A model generated the notes under the pieces. The model worked only from the letters and a program-made list of their open reading frames with translations. It ran no database searches and was not told the DNA's origin. A stretch of DNA of 24,742 nt, taken from the NCBI GenBank assembly GCA_030636245.1, contig DAOVXI010000005.1, forward strand, positions 1 to 24,742, given 5' to 3'. A program made the translations under genes and the position numbers. This stretch comes from Deltaproteobacteria bacterium. Lineage in GTDB: Bacteria > Desulfobacterota > GWC2-55-46 > DRQE01. Positions 14,822 to 22,802 of this stretch are shown here, in pieces (the stretch's first letter is position 1; every line of letters starts with the position of its first letter).

Positions 14822-15481
14822 TTAGTGTGCTTCTTCCAGTGCTCCGCCTATGTAGGCCATTGTAAGGAGCGTAAAGATGAAGGCCTGCAATACAACGGAA
14901 AGTACTCCGAGTACCGTTGAGAATATGAGCATTGGTGCCATGAAGGGCATGAGCATTAAAAGAACCATAATGAGCTGCTCGTGACCGAACATGTTACCGA
15001 AAAGTCTGAAAGATAGAGAGACCGGCCTTACGATATGTCCGAATAGCTCTAATACGAACATGAATGGAGCGATCAGTTTAATTGGTCCGATAAAGTGCTT
15101 GTAGTAGGAAAATCCATGAGCCTTAAAGCCGACTACATGTGTTGTGATAAAGACGAGTAAGGCCATGCCCACAGTGGTGTTCAATACGGCCGTTGGCGGC
15201 AGAAGTCCGGGTATCATCCCAAGGGCGTTGCTTATCAGTATAAAGACAAAGAAGGTAAGGCAAGCCGGTATGAATATCGCACCTTTAGGACCCATGGTCT
15301 CAAGTCCGAGTGCCTTCAGGCCGTCGAGCATAAGCTCAACTACGACCTGGCATTTTCCCGGCACGACCTTGAGCATACTTGAAAGTATAAGCGAGAAGAT
15401 TATCAGCCCCACGCAAACGTAGAGCATGAGAGCCGTGTGTACCGGAAGCCCGAATGTCGGAAGCCATATTGAGTGATCCAT
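14822..15481 (-). CDS. atpB: ATP synthase F0 subunit a
   Basis: Subunit a provides the proton half-channels beside the c-ring. The 219-residue protein has five to six membrane helices. The essential arginine is R159 in RPVSLSFRLFGNMFGHE (152-168), matching E. coli R210. The LELFGHIVRP segment before it and the LQAFIFTLLTMAYI helix near the C-terminus are also typical. It is shorter at the N-terminus than the E. coli protein, as in many deltaproteobacterial and Gram-positive versions. AGGAGA lies 11 nt upstream of the ATG. Genes for the b, delta, alpha, gamma, beta and epsilon subunits are not here, so the synthase genes are split. Confidence 0.96.
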   Translation of the reverse strand: MDHSIWLPTFGLPVHTALMLYVCVGLIIFSLILSSMLKVVPGKCQVVVELMLDGLKALGLETMGPKGAIFIPACLTFFVFILISNALGMIPGLLPPTAVLNTTVGMALLVFITTHVVGFKAHGFSYYKHFIGPIKLIAPFMFVLELFGHIVRPVSLSFRLFGNMFGHEQLIMVLLMLMPFMAPMLIFSTVLGVLSVVLQAFIFTLLTMAYIGGALEEAH

Positions 15482-15495
15482 TTAGTGAGTGTCTC

Positions 15496-15984
15496 CTAAT
15501 AATTTTGTTGTTTCTTTGCAACGACCATCATCGTAAGCGTCGTTATTATGTGCAGCAGCCCGTAGCCTATTATAAGGCCCCACGGGTTGATCTTTGCTAA
15601 AACTATAAGCGCCGCCATCGTAAGTATTGTTGCGGCAAACCTTCCGTAATACCTTAAGAGTACAAAGCCCATTATCCTCTCGGGCTGTTTTCTGAGAGAG
15701 CGCCTTACAACACCAAGTCCGTAAACCTGCGTGAAGAGCCCTATTACGGAGCCTATTATAAAGCCATTGAGGAACTCCGGATTTATACGGCTAAGTATGA
15801 TGCCTAACACTAATGCCGCCGCCAGATTGACCGGAAGGACCTTTAACATGATCCTTTTTATGGCATTTTGAGCTACCTCTGCCTCTGCCTCGGTTAAAGC
15901 TCTTGGGCTTTCGGCTGGCTCTGTGTTTTGGTCATCATCGAATTGACCGCGAGCGGCCCTGAAACCTCTTTTTACCCAGTTCAA
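15496..15984 (-). CDS. atpI: ATP synthase subunit I-like membrane protein
   Basis: A 162-residue member of the ATP synthase I family, accessory membrane proteins encoded ahead of atpB that help c-ring assembly or ion supply. An acidic, polar N-terminal tail (residues 1-45) is followed by four hydrophobic segments, about 50-66, 72-92, 110-128 and 132-152. The start is TTG, with GGAG 6 nt upstream; no in-frame ATG precedes the first membrane segment. It begins 3 nt after the atpZ stop and ends 14 nt before atpB, so co-translation is likely. Confidence 0.85.
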   Translation of the reverse strand: MNWVKRGFRAARGQFDDDQNTEPAESPRALTEAEAEVAQNAIKRIMLKVLPVNLAAALVLGIILSRINPEFLNGFIIGSVIGLFTQVYGLGVVRRSLRKQPERIMGFVLLRYYGRFAATILTMAALIVLAKINPWGLIIGYGLLHIITTLTMMVVAKKQQNY

Positions 15985-15987
15985 AGT

Positions 15988-16248
15988 CTACTCCGGGTCA
16001 TTGAACCCATATCTTTTCAGTATTGTAAACATATTTTTAAAGCCGGCGGCTATGCCAAGTATCAGGAATATAAGCATCAGCCACGGCTCTGTACCAAACT
16101 TTTTATCGAGGTAGTATCCTACCCCAATACCCAAAAGCGAGGTCAGAAGCATGGCTATCCCCATGCTTGAGAGCATGGCCATTGCTTTGTATTTGCCGCT
16201 GCCCAGGCCCTGGTCCTTATCCTCAGCAGGGCTTTTCTTACCGGACAC
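15988..16248 (-). CDS. atpZ: AtpZ/AtpI family accessory protein
   Basis: A small AtpZ-type protein with two membrane helices, SSMGIAMLLTSLLGIGVGYYLDKKFG and PWLMLIFLILGIAAGFKNMF, the family hallmark. AtpZ forms an accessory complex with AtpI in the F0 assembly region. I prefer the GTG at 16246-16248 (86 residues), which has GGGGG about 4 nt upstream and gives a polar N-tail of normal length. An in-frame ATG at 16288-16290 would add 14 residues but lacks a ribosome site. The gene follows purA and is the first of the atpZ-atpI-atpB-atpE block. Confidence 0.85.
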   Translation of the reverse strand: MSGKKSPAEDKDQGLGSGKYKAMAMLSSMGIAMLLTSLLGIGVGYYLDKKFGTEPWLMLIFLILGIAAGFKNMFTILKRYGFNDPE

Positions 16249-16328
16249 TTTGCCCCCGTTCAAACAGTTTAGATTTTTAACATAAAGCATAAGTGAAAGT
16301 CAATGGCTAATTGAGTGCTTTTTTCTAA

Positions 16329-17624
16329 TTAACTAAAGGGATTTTTCCTTATGATGGCCTCGCTCCTTGCGGCCCCGACGCTCACCAGTATTACCTCAAC
16401 CCCTGTCAGCTTTTCAATGAGTTCTATGTAGCTTTTTGCCTTATCCGGCAACTCGTTATAGTCCTTTGTGCCGCTTGTTTTTGTTTTCCAGCCGCTAACC
16501 GTCTTGAGTATGGGCTTACACCTTGAAAGAACCTCTGCCTCGGTTGGGAAGTCGCTTACTTTTCCGCCGTCAAGCTCATACTCGGTGCATAGGCTTATCT
16601 CATCCAGGTTATCCAAGACGTCAAGCTTTGTCAGCACCAAAGCGTCAAGGCCGTTTACCCTTACGGCGTACTTAAGCGCCACTATGTCGAGCCAGCCGCA
16701 CCTTCTCGGCCGACCGGTGGTTGCGCCGTACTCGCCGCCGTGTTCACGAAGGGCGGCGTTCTCTTCTTCATCAAGCTCGGTTGGGAAGGGGCCTTCGCCA
16801 ACGCGCGTGGCGTATGCTTTTGTAACCCCGACGATCGTTCCGAGTCTTGTTGGGCCGACCCCTGTTCCGGTTGCCGCACCGCCGGAGACCGTGTTGCTTG
16901 ATGTTACATAGGGGTAAGTTCCGTGGTCAATATCAAGGAGCGTTCCCTGTGCTCCCTCGAAGAGTATGGACTTGCCGTTCTTCATCGCTTTATCAATGTA
17001 TATGGATGTATCACGAATGAGCGGAGCAAGCCTTTTTGCGTACCGCATATAGTCCTCTATCACCTCATCCGCATCAAGTCCTGCTTCACCTGTGAGGGCC
17101 TTAAAGTAACTGTTCTTCTCGGCGATACTGTGTTTAAGTTTTTCCTTTAGTGCGGTTGGGTTCAGTAGCTCCGCACAGCGTATGCCGCAGCGAGCGACCT
17201 TGTCTTCATAGGCGGGGCCTATGCCGCGTCCCGTTGTTCCGATCTTATGCGTGCCGCGTAGCTTCTCTTTTTCAATGTCGAGCCGTTTGTGGTAGGGCAA
17301 AATAAGCTGAGCATCCTTACTTACGATAAGGTTCTGCTCGTTTACCGTGTAGCCTTCCTTAAGAAGTCCGTCTATCTCCTCAATAAGGCATTCCGGGTCC
17401 ACCACAACGCCGTTACCTATGACGCATGTTTTTTCTTCGTGAAGTATGCCGGAGGGTATCAGGTGCAGGACGACCTTCTTGTCATCTACGATCACGGTGT
17501 GTCCTGCGTTGTTGCCGCCTTGAAAGCGGATGACGATATCCGCATCTTCGGTCAGGATGTCAACCACCTTGCCCTTGCCTTCATCACCCCACTGGGCGCC
17601 TACTATGACTACGTTCTTTCCCAT
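16329..17624 (-). CDS. purA: Adenylosuccinate synthetase
   Basis: PurA joins aspartate to IMP with GTP, the first committed step to AMP. The 431-residue protein shows the N-terminal P-loop-like QWGDEGKGK (11-19) with catalytic D14, the NNAGHT segment with H42, GTTGRGIGPAYEDK for IMP binding, FEGAQGTLLDIDHGTYPYVTSS in the core, and the GTP-specificity segment LTKLDVLD. Length is normal. It begins 4 nt after hisZ, so the two are surely co-transcribed. It complements purE, purD and purH of the other minus-strand operon. Confidence 0.97.
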   Translation of the reverse strand: MGKNVVIVGAQWGDEGKGKVVDILTEDADIVIRFQGGNNAGHTVIVDDKKVVLHLIPSGILHEEKTCVIGNGVVVDPECLIEEIDGLLKEGYTVNEQNLIVSKDAQLILPYHKRLDIEKEKLRGTHKIGTTGRGIGPAYEDKVARCGIRCAELLNPTALKEKLKHSIAEKNSYFKALTGEAGLDADEVIEDYMRYAKRLAPLIRDTSIYIDKAMKNGKSILFEGAQGTLLDIDHGTYPYVTSSNTVSGGAATGTGVGPTRLGTIVGVTKAYATRVGEGPFPTELDEEENAALREHGGEYGATTGRPRRCGWLDIVALKYAVRVNGLDALVLTKLDVLDNLDEISLCTEYELDGGKVSDFPTEAEVLSRCKPILKTVSGWKTKTSGTKDYNELPDKAKSYIELIEKLTGVEVILVSVGAARSEAIIRKNPFS

Positions 17625-17628
17625 AATA

Positions 17629-18621
17629 TTATTTCCTTGTTTGAAGTAGCTCCACTACGTTCTCTACATCAATCGCAAAGCCCGTGCTTTTTGCTTCCAT
17701 ACCGTATTTTGTGAGAAGTCCGTCGTAGCGTCCTCCTCCAAGCAGTGCCTTGCCGTATCCTTCGGCAAAACCCTCGAAGATTATTCCCGTGTAGTAATCA
17801 AAGCCGCGGACCTCTCCAAGGTCTATTGTTATGGCTTCACCGTAACCTTTTTCCGTTAGTATCTCTACGACTTTTTTTAGGTTACCAAGAGCGTTCTTTG
17901 TGCCTTTGAGTTTTTCCGCCGCCTCTATTACTTCAACCTCTCCGTAGAGGGTGGTGATGGAAAGAAGCAGTTCCTTGTCATCCTCTGTGACCCCCCCTGC
18001 TTTATCTATAGCCCTACTTAGTCCGTTGGTGTCTTTTAAGGCGATGAACTTTTCTATGTCCTTTTTACTTTCAGTGCTTGCTTCTATTCTGGCAAATATC
18101 GAACGTATGAAGCCTATGTCCGCCAGATCGACCTTAAAGTCCTTGATCCCTGTTTTCTTAAGGGCCTCTATCGCCGTTATGATGATCTCCGCGTCCGTTT
18201 CCGGGCCGGCTTCCTTGGTTATGAGCTCAGTTCCTGCCTGAATTGTCTCGCAGACGGTCTTATCTTCACTGCCCCTGTTCATCCTCATTACATTCTCGAT
18301 ATAAAAAAGTTTTATGGGAAGCGGTTTATCTTTAAGCCTTGTTGAGACGAGGCGTGCTATCTGCGGGGTTACGTCGGGACGAATTGCCATGACTTTTCCG
18401 GTGGAGTACTCAATGAATTTAATGGCTGTGTTGTCCAGGTTTTGATCCAGTCCCGGTGAAAGTACGTCAAGGTACTCGATAAGGGGTGTGCTTACACGCT
18501 CAAAGCCCGAAGACTTGAATACTTCGGTTACAGAGGCGCAAGCAGAGGCGATCTGTTCGGCCTCTTCCGGAAGGGTATCCTTTACCCCTGCGGGGAGTGA
18601 TGTTGTCGGCAGGTTTTTCAT
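17629..18621 (-). CDS. hisZ: ATP phosphoribosyltransferase regulatory subunit HisZ
   Basis: HisZ is a catalytically inactive relative of histidyl-tRNA synthetase that activates the short form of HisG in histidine synthesis. The 330-residue protein has the class II synthetase core: RPDVTPQIARLV from residue 81, the VRGFDYYTGIIFEG motif, and the final GGGRYDGLL near 295. It lacks the C-terminal anticodon-binding domain of true HisRS (about 420 residues). Its presence predicts a short HisG elsewhere; hisG is not in this window. An AAGAG-like weak ribosome site precedes the ATG. It lies 60 nt after serA and 4 nt before purA. Confidence 0.92.
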   Translation of the reverse strand: MKNLPTTSLPAGVKDTLPEEAEQIASACASVTEVFKSSGFERVSTPLIEYLDVLSPGLDQNLDNTAIKFIEYSTGKVMAIRPDVTPQIARLVSTRLKDKPLPIKLFYIENVMRMNRGSEDKTVCETIQAGTELITKEAGPETDAEIIITAIEALKKTGIKDFKVDLADIGFIRSIFARIEASTESKKDIEKFIALKDTNGLSRAIDKAGGVTEDDKELLLSITTLYGEVEVIEAAEKLKGTKNALGNLKKVVEILTEKGYGEAITIDLGEVRGFDYYTGIIFEGFAEGYGKALLGGGRYDGLLTKYGMEAKSTGFAIDVENVVELLQTRK

Positions 18622-18681
18622 AGGGTAAAACTCTTAGGGCAGGGCCTTATTAGGGCCCATGCCCGTTAAATTATCTCTGAG

Positions 18682-20265
18682 TTAAAGCTCTACTACCTTG
18701 GCTGATATAATGTGCTTAAGGGAGCTAAGCTCTTTTAACGTTTCGTCACTCGGGGGAGCGTCTATGTTCCAAACGCTTACGGCTTCTGCCCCTACGACTT
18801 CTCTTCCGAGGTGTAGCCTTGCGATGTTAACGCCGGCTTTGCCCAGCAGTGTTCCAACCTCTCCGATAACACCGGGCTCATCCTGGTTGTGAAGCACAAG
18901 AAGGAAGCCGTCTGTTACCGCATCAATGAAGAATTTATCAAGCCTTACTATCCTTGGCTCATTCTTTCCGAAGATAGCGCCTTCGATAAGGCTCTCGCTG
19001 TCTTTTGTTTTAACTGTAATTGTTACGGCACTTGTAAAGTCTGTGCTCCTTGAACTCTTAACCTCGGTTACCTTTATGCCGCGTTCTTCCGCGACGTGAG
19101 GGGCGTTAACAAAGTTTACGACCTCGTCCATAACCTGGCTCAAGAGTCCTTTTATAGCGGCTATTGTAATAGGTGATACGTTCTGCTCTGCTACCTCTCC
19201 GCAGTACTCTATTGTAATCTCTTCTATGCCGCCCTTTAGGATCTGTCCCTGGAAGCATCCGAGCTTTTCTCCAAGTGTAATGTAGGGGGCAAGCGTTGTA
19301 AGTGTCTCTGCAGGGACGCTCGGAACATTAAGCGCGTTCCGTATAGTGCCTGTTGTCAGGTAGTCCCGTATCTGCTCAGCTACCGCGACCGCGACGTTCT
19401 CCTGGGCTTCAAGTGTGGATGCGCCGAGATGAGGGGTGAGTATGACCTCATCAAGACTCAGAAGCGGGTTGTCGGCTGGCGGCGGCTCTTCATCAAATAC
19501 GTCGAGCGCAGCGCCGGAGACAATGCCGTCTTTAATTGCGCCAGCAAGGTCGGCTTCATTTACAATGCCGCCTCTCGCGCAGTTGATGAGCTTAATGCCT
19601 TTTTTCATCTTGGCAAAGGCTGCTTTATCTACCATGTTCTTTGTCTCCTTAAGGAGCGGAACATGGATGCTAAGGAAGTCACTCTGTGCGTAAAGCTCAT
19701 CAAGTGTGACAAGGGTTATGCCGAGTTTCTCGGCCGCCTCTTCGCTTATGAAAGGGTCGTATGAGATAACGTTCATCTTGAGTCCCTGTGCGCGTGAAGC
19801 AACGACTGAGCCGATGTTGCCTACACCAAGGATGCCCAGGGTCTTGCCTGTTACCTCAGTGCCCTGGAACTTCTTTTTCTCCCATGCACCGGCCTTCATT
19901 GAGGCGGTTGCCTGGGGCACGTTCCTTGAAAGTGAGATAAGCATGGCGATGGCGTGCTCACCTGTTGTTATGGTGTTGCCGCCGGGTGTGTTCATAACAA
20001 TAACGCCTTTTTTGCTTGCGTTAGGTACGTCTATGTTGTCCACCCCTGTGCCAGCTCGTCCAACGACCTTTAGTGTCTCCGAGTCTTCAAGTAGGTCTGC
20101 GGTTATCTTGGTCCTGCTCCGGAGCGCTATGGCATCGAACTCATTTATGCGCGCCTTCAAGTCCTCAGGGCTTATCTTGTTGTCTACTACGACCTCAATG
20201 CCCTCGGCCTTTTCCAGTATCTCCCTTGCGACGTCCGAGAGGTTGTCAGTTAAAAGTACTTTCAT
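18682..20265 (-). CDS. serA: D-3-phosphoglycerate dehydrogenase
   Basis: SerA oxidises 3-phosphoglycerate with NAD+ to open the serine pathway. The 527-residue protein is the long form. The substrate and NAD domains carry LGILGVGNIG (143-152), D170 of the NAD pocket, and catalytic R231 (NCARGG), E260 and H279 (TPHLGAS). An intervening domain (about 320-450) follows, and then a C-terminal ACT domain (about 453-527, beginning LLVLHNQDEPGVIGEVG), which in this family mediates serine feedback. AAGGAAGAG precedes the ATG. It lies 37 nt after the aminotransferase gene, consistent with a serine-synthesis pair. Confidence 0.97.
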   Translation of the reverse strand: MKVLLTDNLSDVAREILEKAEGIEVVVDNKISPEDLKARINEFDAIALRSRTKITADLLEDSETLKVVGRAGTGVDNIDVPNASKKGVIVMNTPGGNTITTGEHAIAMLISLSRNVPQATASMKAGAWEKKKFQGTEVTGKTLGILGVGNIGSVVASRAQGLKMNVISYDPFISEEAAEKLGITLVTLDELYAQSDFLSIHVPLLKETKNMVDKAAFAKMKKGIKLINCARGGIVNEADLAGAIKDGIVSGAALDVFDEEPPPADNPLLSLDEVILTPHLGASTLEAQENVAVAVAEQIRDYLTTGTIRNALNVPSVPAETLTTLAPYITLGEKLGCFQGQILKGGIEEITIEYCGEVAEQNVSPITIAAIKGLLSQVMDEVVNFVNAPHVAEERGIKVTEVKSSRSTDFTSAVTITVKTKDSESLIEGAIFGKNEPRIVRLDKFFIDAVTDGFLLVLHNQDEPGVIGEVGTLLGKAGVNIARLHLGREVVGAEAVSVWNIDAPPSDETLKELSSLKHIISAKVVEL

Positions 20266-20302
20266 TTTTTTACTCTTCCTTCTTTGTTATAGTTAAGTGT
20301 TT

Positions 20303-21448
20303 TTACTCAAAGCCTTCTATGAGTATCTTCTGTGCCGCGGCCACGCCTTTGCCCATCTCTATCTTGGCGCCGAACTTTGTCAGAGCCATCTCTATTGTGG
20401 ATATGGCGATTATCATATCGAATGTATCGACAAAACCGAGGTGAGCGATACGGAATATCTTGCCCTTAAGGTGGTCCTGGCCTCCCGCCATGGTAACACC
20501 CATTGTGTCCCTCATGTACTTAACGAACTTTGCTCCGTCAACACCCTCCGGGACGTAAACACCGGTTGTGGCAAAGCTCGGGCTTTTCGGCGCAAGAAGC
20601 TTCATTCCCAAAGCTTCCATCGCGGCCCTTGCGGCTCTGGCCAAACGGTCGTGACGCTTGAATGTATTCTCGAGTCCCTCTTCTTTTATCATGAGAAGTA
20701 TCTCACGAAGGCCTATTATAAGGCTTGCCGCCGGGGTATAGGCGCTGGTGTCTTTTCCGAGGTTCTTTCTTTCTTTTGCAAAGTCAAAGTAGTAGCGGGG
20801 GCATGTTGCGCTCTCGTTAAACTTCCATGCCTTCTCACTTATAGAGGCAAACGCAAGTCCCGGAGGGAGCATGAATGCTTTCTGTGAGCCTGAGACCATT
20901 ATGTCAACGCCCCACTTGTCTATCGGCATATCTGCTACACCAACGGCTGTTATACCGTCTACAATGCAAAGGGTCTCACGATCCTTTGTGAGGGCTGCGA
21001 TCTCTTCTATCGGGTGCTGGACCGTGGTGCTCGTCTCGCTTGCCTGGCAAAGAACGGCTTTTATGGCCGGGTTTGCGTCAAGAACTTCCTTCACAGCGGC
21101 TGAGCTTACGGCATCTCCCCACTCAACTTTTATCCAATGTACCTTAAGGCCATACTTTTCGCTTATCTGGCCCCACCTCTCACCGAACTTGCCGCCGTTT
21201 ATGGCGAGCACCTCATCTCCAGGGCTAAAGAAGTTCACAATTGAGCCTTCCATCGCTCCCGTGCCTGATGAGGCAAGGATGAGCACATCATTTTCGGTTT
21301 GGAATACGTACTTTAAAAGTTGGGCCGCCTCTTTAAAGATCGCTGAGAACTGTGGAGTTCTGTGGTGTATCATTGGGGCTGCCATTGCCAAGAGTGCACG
21401 CTCAGGTACCGGGGTTGGTCCCGGTGCTAAAAGATAATGCTTTTTCAT
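20303..21448 (-). CDS. Class V aminotransferase (alanine-glyoxylate / serine-pyruvate type)
   Basis: A 381-residue PLP enzyme of aminotransferase class V. The N-terminus LLAPGPTPVPERAL, the HHRTPQF segment, SSGTGAMEGSI (60-70), the PLP-binding VDGITAVG (163-170) and the Schiff-base lysine K190 in SGSQKAFMLPPG fit the alanine-glyoxylate/serine-pyruvate group. Exact substrates cannot be read from sequence. Placement directly ahead of serA suggests that it transaminates phosphohydroxypyruvate or hydroxypyruvate, or links serine and glycine to glyoxylate; this is inference. It is the first gene of the second minus-strand run, with AGGAG 9 nt before the ATG and a candidate promoter about 100 nt upstream. 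Confidence 0.88.
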   Translation of the reverse strand: MKKHYLLAPGPTPVPERALLAMAAPMIHHRTPQFSAIFKEAAQLLKYVFQTENDVLILASSGTGAMEGSIVNFFSPGDEVLAINGGKFGERWGQISEKYGLKVHWIKVEWGDAVSSAAVKEVLDANPAIKAVLCQASETSTTVQHPIEEIAALTKDRETLCIVDGITAVGVADMPIDKWGVDIMVSGSQKAFMLPPGLAFASISEKAWKFNESATCPRYYFDFAKERKNLGKDTSAYTPAASLIIGLREILLMIKEEGLENTFKRHDRLARAARAAMEALGMKLLAPKSPSFATTGVYVPEGVDGAKFVKYMRDTMGVTMAGGQDHLKGKIFRIAHLGFVDTFDMIIAISTIEMALTKFGAKIEMGKGVAAAQKILIEGFE

Positions 21449-21545
21449 TGTTATGTTCTCCTAAAGTTTTTTTATCTTATTGGATACCTAATAAGTGTTG
21501 ACCGGGCCTTAAGGCCGCTTAGGGCGACACAAAGCCAGACATGTA

Positions 21546-21574
21546 AAACTAACAAAGGAGTATACCTCTGTCAA
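21546..21574 (-). promoter_or_regulatory. Candidate promoter of the aminotransferase-serA-hisZ-purA-atp run
   Basis: On the minus strand a perfect TTGACA (21569-21574) is followed after 17 nt by TAGTTT (21546-21551), a weak -10 with 3 of 6 matches. A GTATAC hexamer (21560-21565) sits in the spacer. The predicted leader is about 90 nt. A weak -10 with an operator-like spacer would fit a regulated promoter. Confidence 0.4.
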
Positions 21575-21643
21575 GGATTTTCTAAGATGGGAGGCCCTAT
21601 GTTTTATTCTTGACAGGGGACGGTATTACTGTATACTGTATAC
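21560..21643. promoter_or_regulatory. Three GTATAC operator-like sites across both divergent promoters
   Basis: GTATAC occurs at 21560-21565 (within the near-palindrome GGAGTATACCTC), 21631-21636 and 21638-21643 (GTATAC, one base, GTATAC). The first lies in the spacer of the minus-strand promoter; the latter two cover the -10 of the plus-strand promoter. TGTATACA-like cores are typical of GntR-family operators, but the regulator is unknown. The hexamer also occurs by chance inside several genes of this window; the clustering here is the notable part. Confidence 0.35.
21610..21637 (+). promoter_or_regulatory. Sigma70 promoter upstream of mdh
   Basis: TTGACA (21610-21615) is followed after 16 nt by TATACT (21632-21637). 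The predicted start is near 21644, which leaves a long 228-nt leader before mdh. The -10 box is embedded in the paired GTATAC sites. Confidence 0.6.
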
Positions 21644-21789
21644 AATGTTCGAATTCACCCCGAACTCTTTTTGAACGCCTCTGCTTCGGGCGGCCCGCCT
21701 TGTGTAAAATCTTGGCGTAATTCAATGTTTTAGAGACAGTGGCTCTAGAGTGGGAACACAGAAAAGATCGTTTATATTGTGTTCTTTTT
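21644..21789 (+). ncRNA. Candidate structured leader RNA or small RNA ahead of mdh
   Basis: Between the promoter and a terminator-like hairpin lie about 146 nt that can fold. GTTCG (21647-21651) can pair with CGAAC (21661-21665). TTGAACGCC (21671-21679) can pair with 21714-21725 as nine base pairs with a 3-nt bulge, enclosing a CGGG/CCCG hairpin (21687-21697). I do not match it to a known riboswitch or to 6S RNA. It may be an attenuator leader of the mdh operon or a separate small RNA. Confidence 0.3.
21754..21789 (+). terminator. Terminator-like hairpin inside the mdh leader
   Basis: GAACACA (21754-21760) pairs with TGTGTTC (21778-21784) as a 7-bp stem with a 17-nt loop, followed at once by five T (21785-21789). 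It lies about 110 nt after the predicted start and 82 nt before the mdh ATG. The stem is AT-rich with a large loop, so full termination is doubtful. Confidence 0.4.
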
Positions 21790-21871
21790 GCGGGGATTTT
21801 TCACTTATATACGGCAGGTGTTTTACGTAAGTATTTGTTTTTATAAGGTTTTCAAGTGAAGGAGATTTGAT

Positions 21872-22801
21872 ATGGGTCGGAAAAAGATTACAGTCGTAGG
21901 TGGCGGAAACGTTGGAGCAAGCACAGCCCTTTGGGTTGCTCAAAAAGAGCTTGGAGATGTGGTGCTCGTTGACATACTGGAGGGAATGCCACAGGGAAAG
22001 TCGCTTGATATGATGGAAGCGTCCCCAATAGAAGGCTTTGATTCGAGGATAAGCGGAGCCAACAGCTATGAAGATACAAAGGGCTCCGATCTGGTAATTA
22101 TTACGGCCGGGCTTGCCAGAAAGCCGGGCATGGAGCGTAGCGACCTGATCGAGAAGAACTCGCAGATACTTAAGGGTATTGTCGGCGAGATAGTAAAGTA
22201 CTCGCCTGATACGACGCTCATCATAGTCACCAATCCGCTTGACGTTATGGTCTATATCGCCTGGAAGGAGAGCGGGCTTAAGCCAAATAAGGTTATAGGT
22301 ATGGCTGGAGCGCTTGACGGCGCGAGGCTAAGGGCTTTTCTTGCGATGGAGCTTGATGTATCGGTCGAAGATGTACACGCGATGGTCATAGGCGGGCACG
22401 CAAATGAGATGGTCCCGTTAAAAAGATACTCAACGGTCTCGGGTATTCCCGTCTCTCAGTTCATTGATGATAAAAGGCTTGATGAGATAATGCAGAGAAC
22501 AAAGACCGCCGGAGCTGAGATAGTGAATCTTCTTAAAACAGGCAGTGCCTACTATGCTCCGAGCGCGGGAGCGGCAGAGATGGCCGAGGCAATCTTGAAG
22601 GACAAGAAACGTGTTATCCCGTGCGCGGCCTACCTAAGCGGTGAGTACGGGGTGGACGGACTATTCGTTGGTGCTCCGGTCGTGCTTGGTGCGAATGGGG
22701 TTGAGAAGGTCTTGGAGCTTGAGTTGGACGAGGGCGAGAAGAAGGCCTTTGATGAGAGTGTGGATGCGATAAAGAACTTGATAAAAGAGCTTAATATATA
22801 A
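21872..22801 (+). CDS. mdh: Malate dehydrogenase (LDH-like, NAD-dependent)
   Basis: Mdh interconverts malate and oxaloacetate. The 309-residue protein is of the LDH-like, tetrameric type common in bacteria outside the gamma group. It shows the dinucleotide fold VVGGGNVGAS (8-17), D34 for NAD preference, the mobile loop ARKPGMERSDL with substrate-binding R83 and R89, VTNPLDVM with N121, R152, and catalytic H176 in GGHANEM. An arginine at the loop position that is glutamine in lactate dehydrogenase supports malate over lactate. AAGGAG lies 7 nt before the ATG. It leads the plus-strand C4-acid cluster, and its stop is 1 nt from the fumarase alpha start. Confidence 0.96.
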   Translation: MGRKKITVVGGGNVGASTALWVAQKELGDVVLVDILEGMPQGKSLDMMEASPIEGFDSRISGANSYEDTKGSDLVIITAGLARKPGMERSDLIEKNSQILKGIVGEIVKYSPDTTLIIVTNPLDVMVYIAWKESGLKPNKVIGMAGALDGARLRAFLAMELDVSVEDVHAMVIGGHANEMVPLKRYSTVSGIPVSQFIDDKRLDEIMQRTKTAGAEIVNLLKTGSAYYAPSAGAAEMAEAILKDKKRVIPCAAYLSGEYGVDGLFVGAPVVLGANGVEKVLELELDEGEKKAFDESVDAIKNLIKELNI

Positions 22802-22802
22802 A

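Larger units (their letters stand above)
21449..21871. other. Divergent intergenic region between the aminotransferase and mdh genes
   Basis: This 423-nt stretch holds no protein gene that I can support. It contains two back-to-back promoters with -35 boxes 35 nt apart, three GTATAC hexamers, a GGCCTTAAGGCC palindrome (21505-21516) in the leader of the aminotransferase transcript, and a 228-nt mdh leader with several possible helices and a terminator-like hairpin. The mdh ribosome site AAGGAG is at 21859-21864. Confidence 0.8.

Noticed and set aside
16275..16303. TTGACT-N17-TTAAAA on the minus strand as a promoter for the atp genes
   Set aside because: The -10 matches only 3 of 6 positions and the genes are already in a continuous run; too weak to list.
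21647..21656. GTTCGAATTC resembling a tRNA T-arm
   Set aside because: No acceptor, D or anticodon arm can be drawn around it on either strand.
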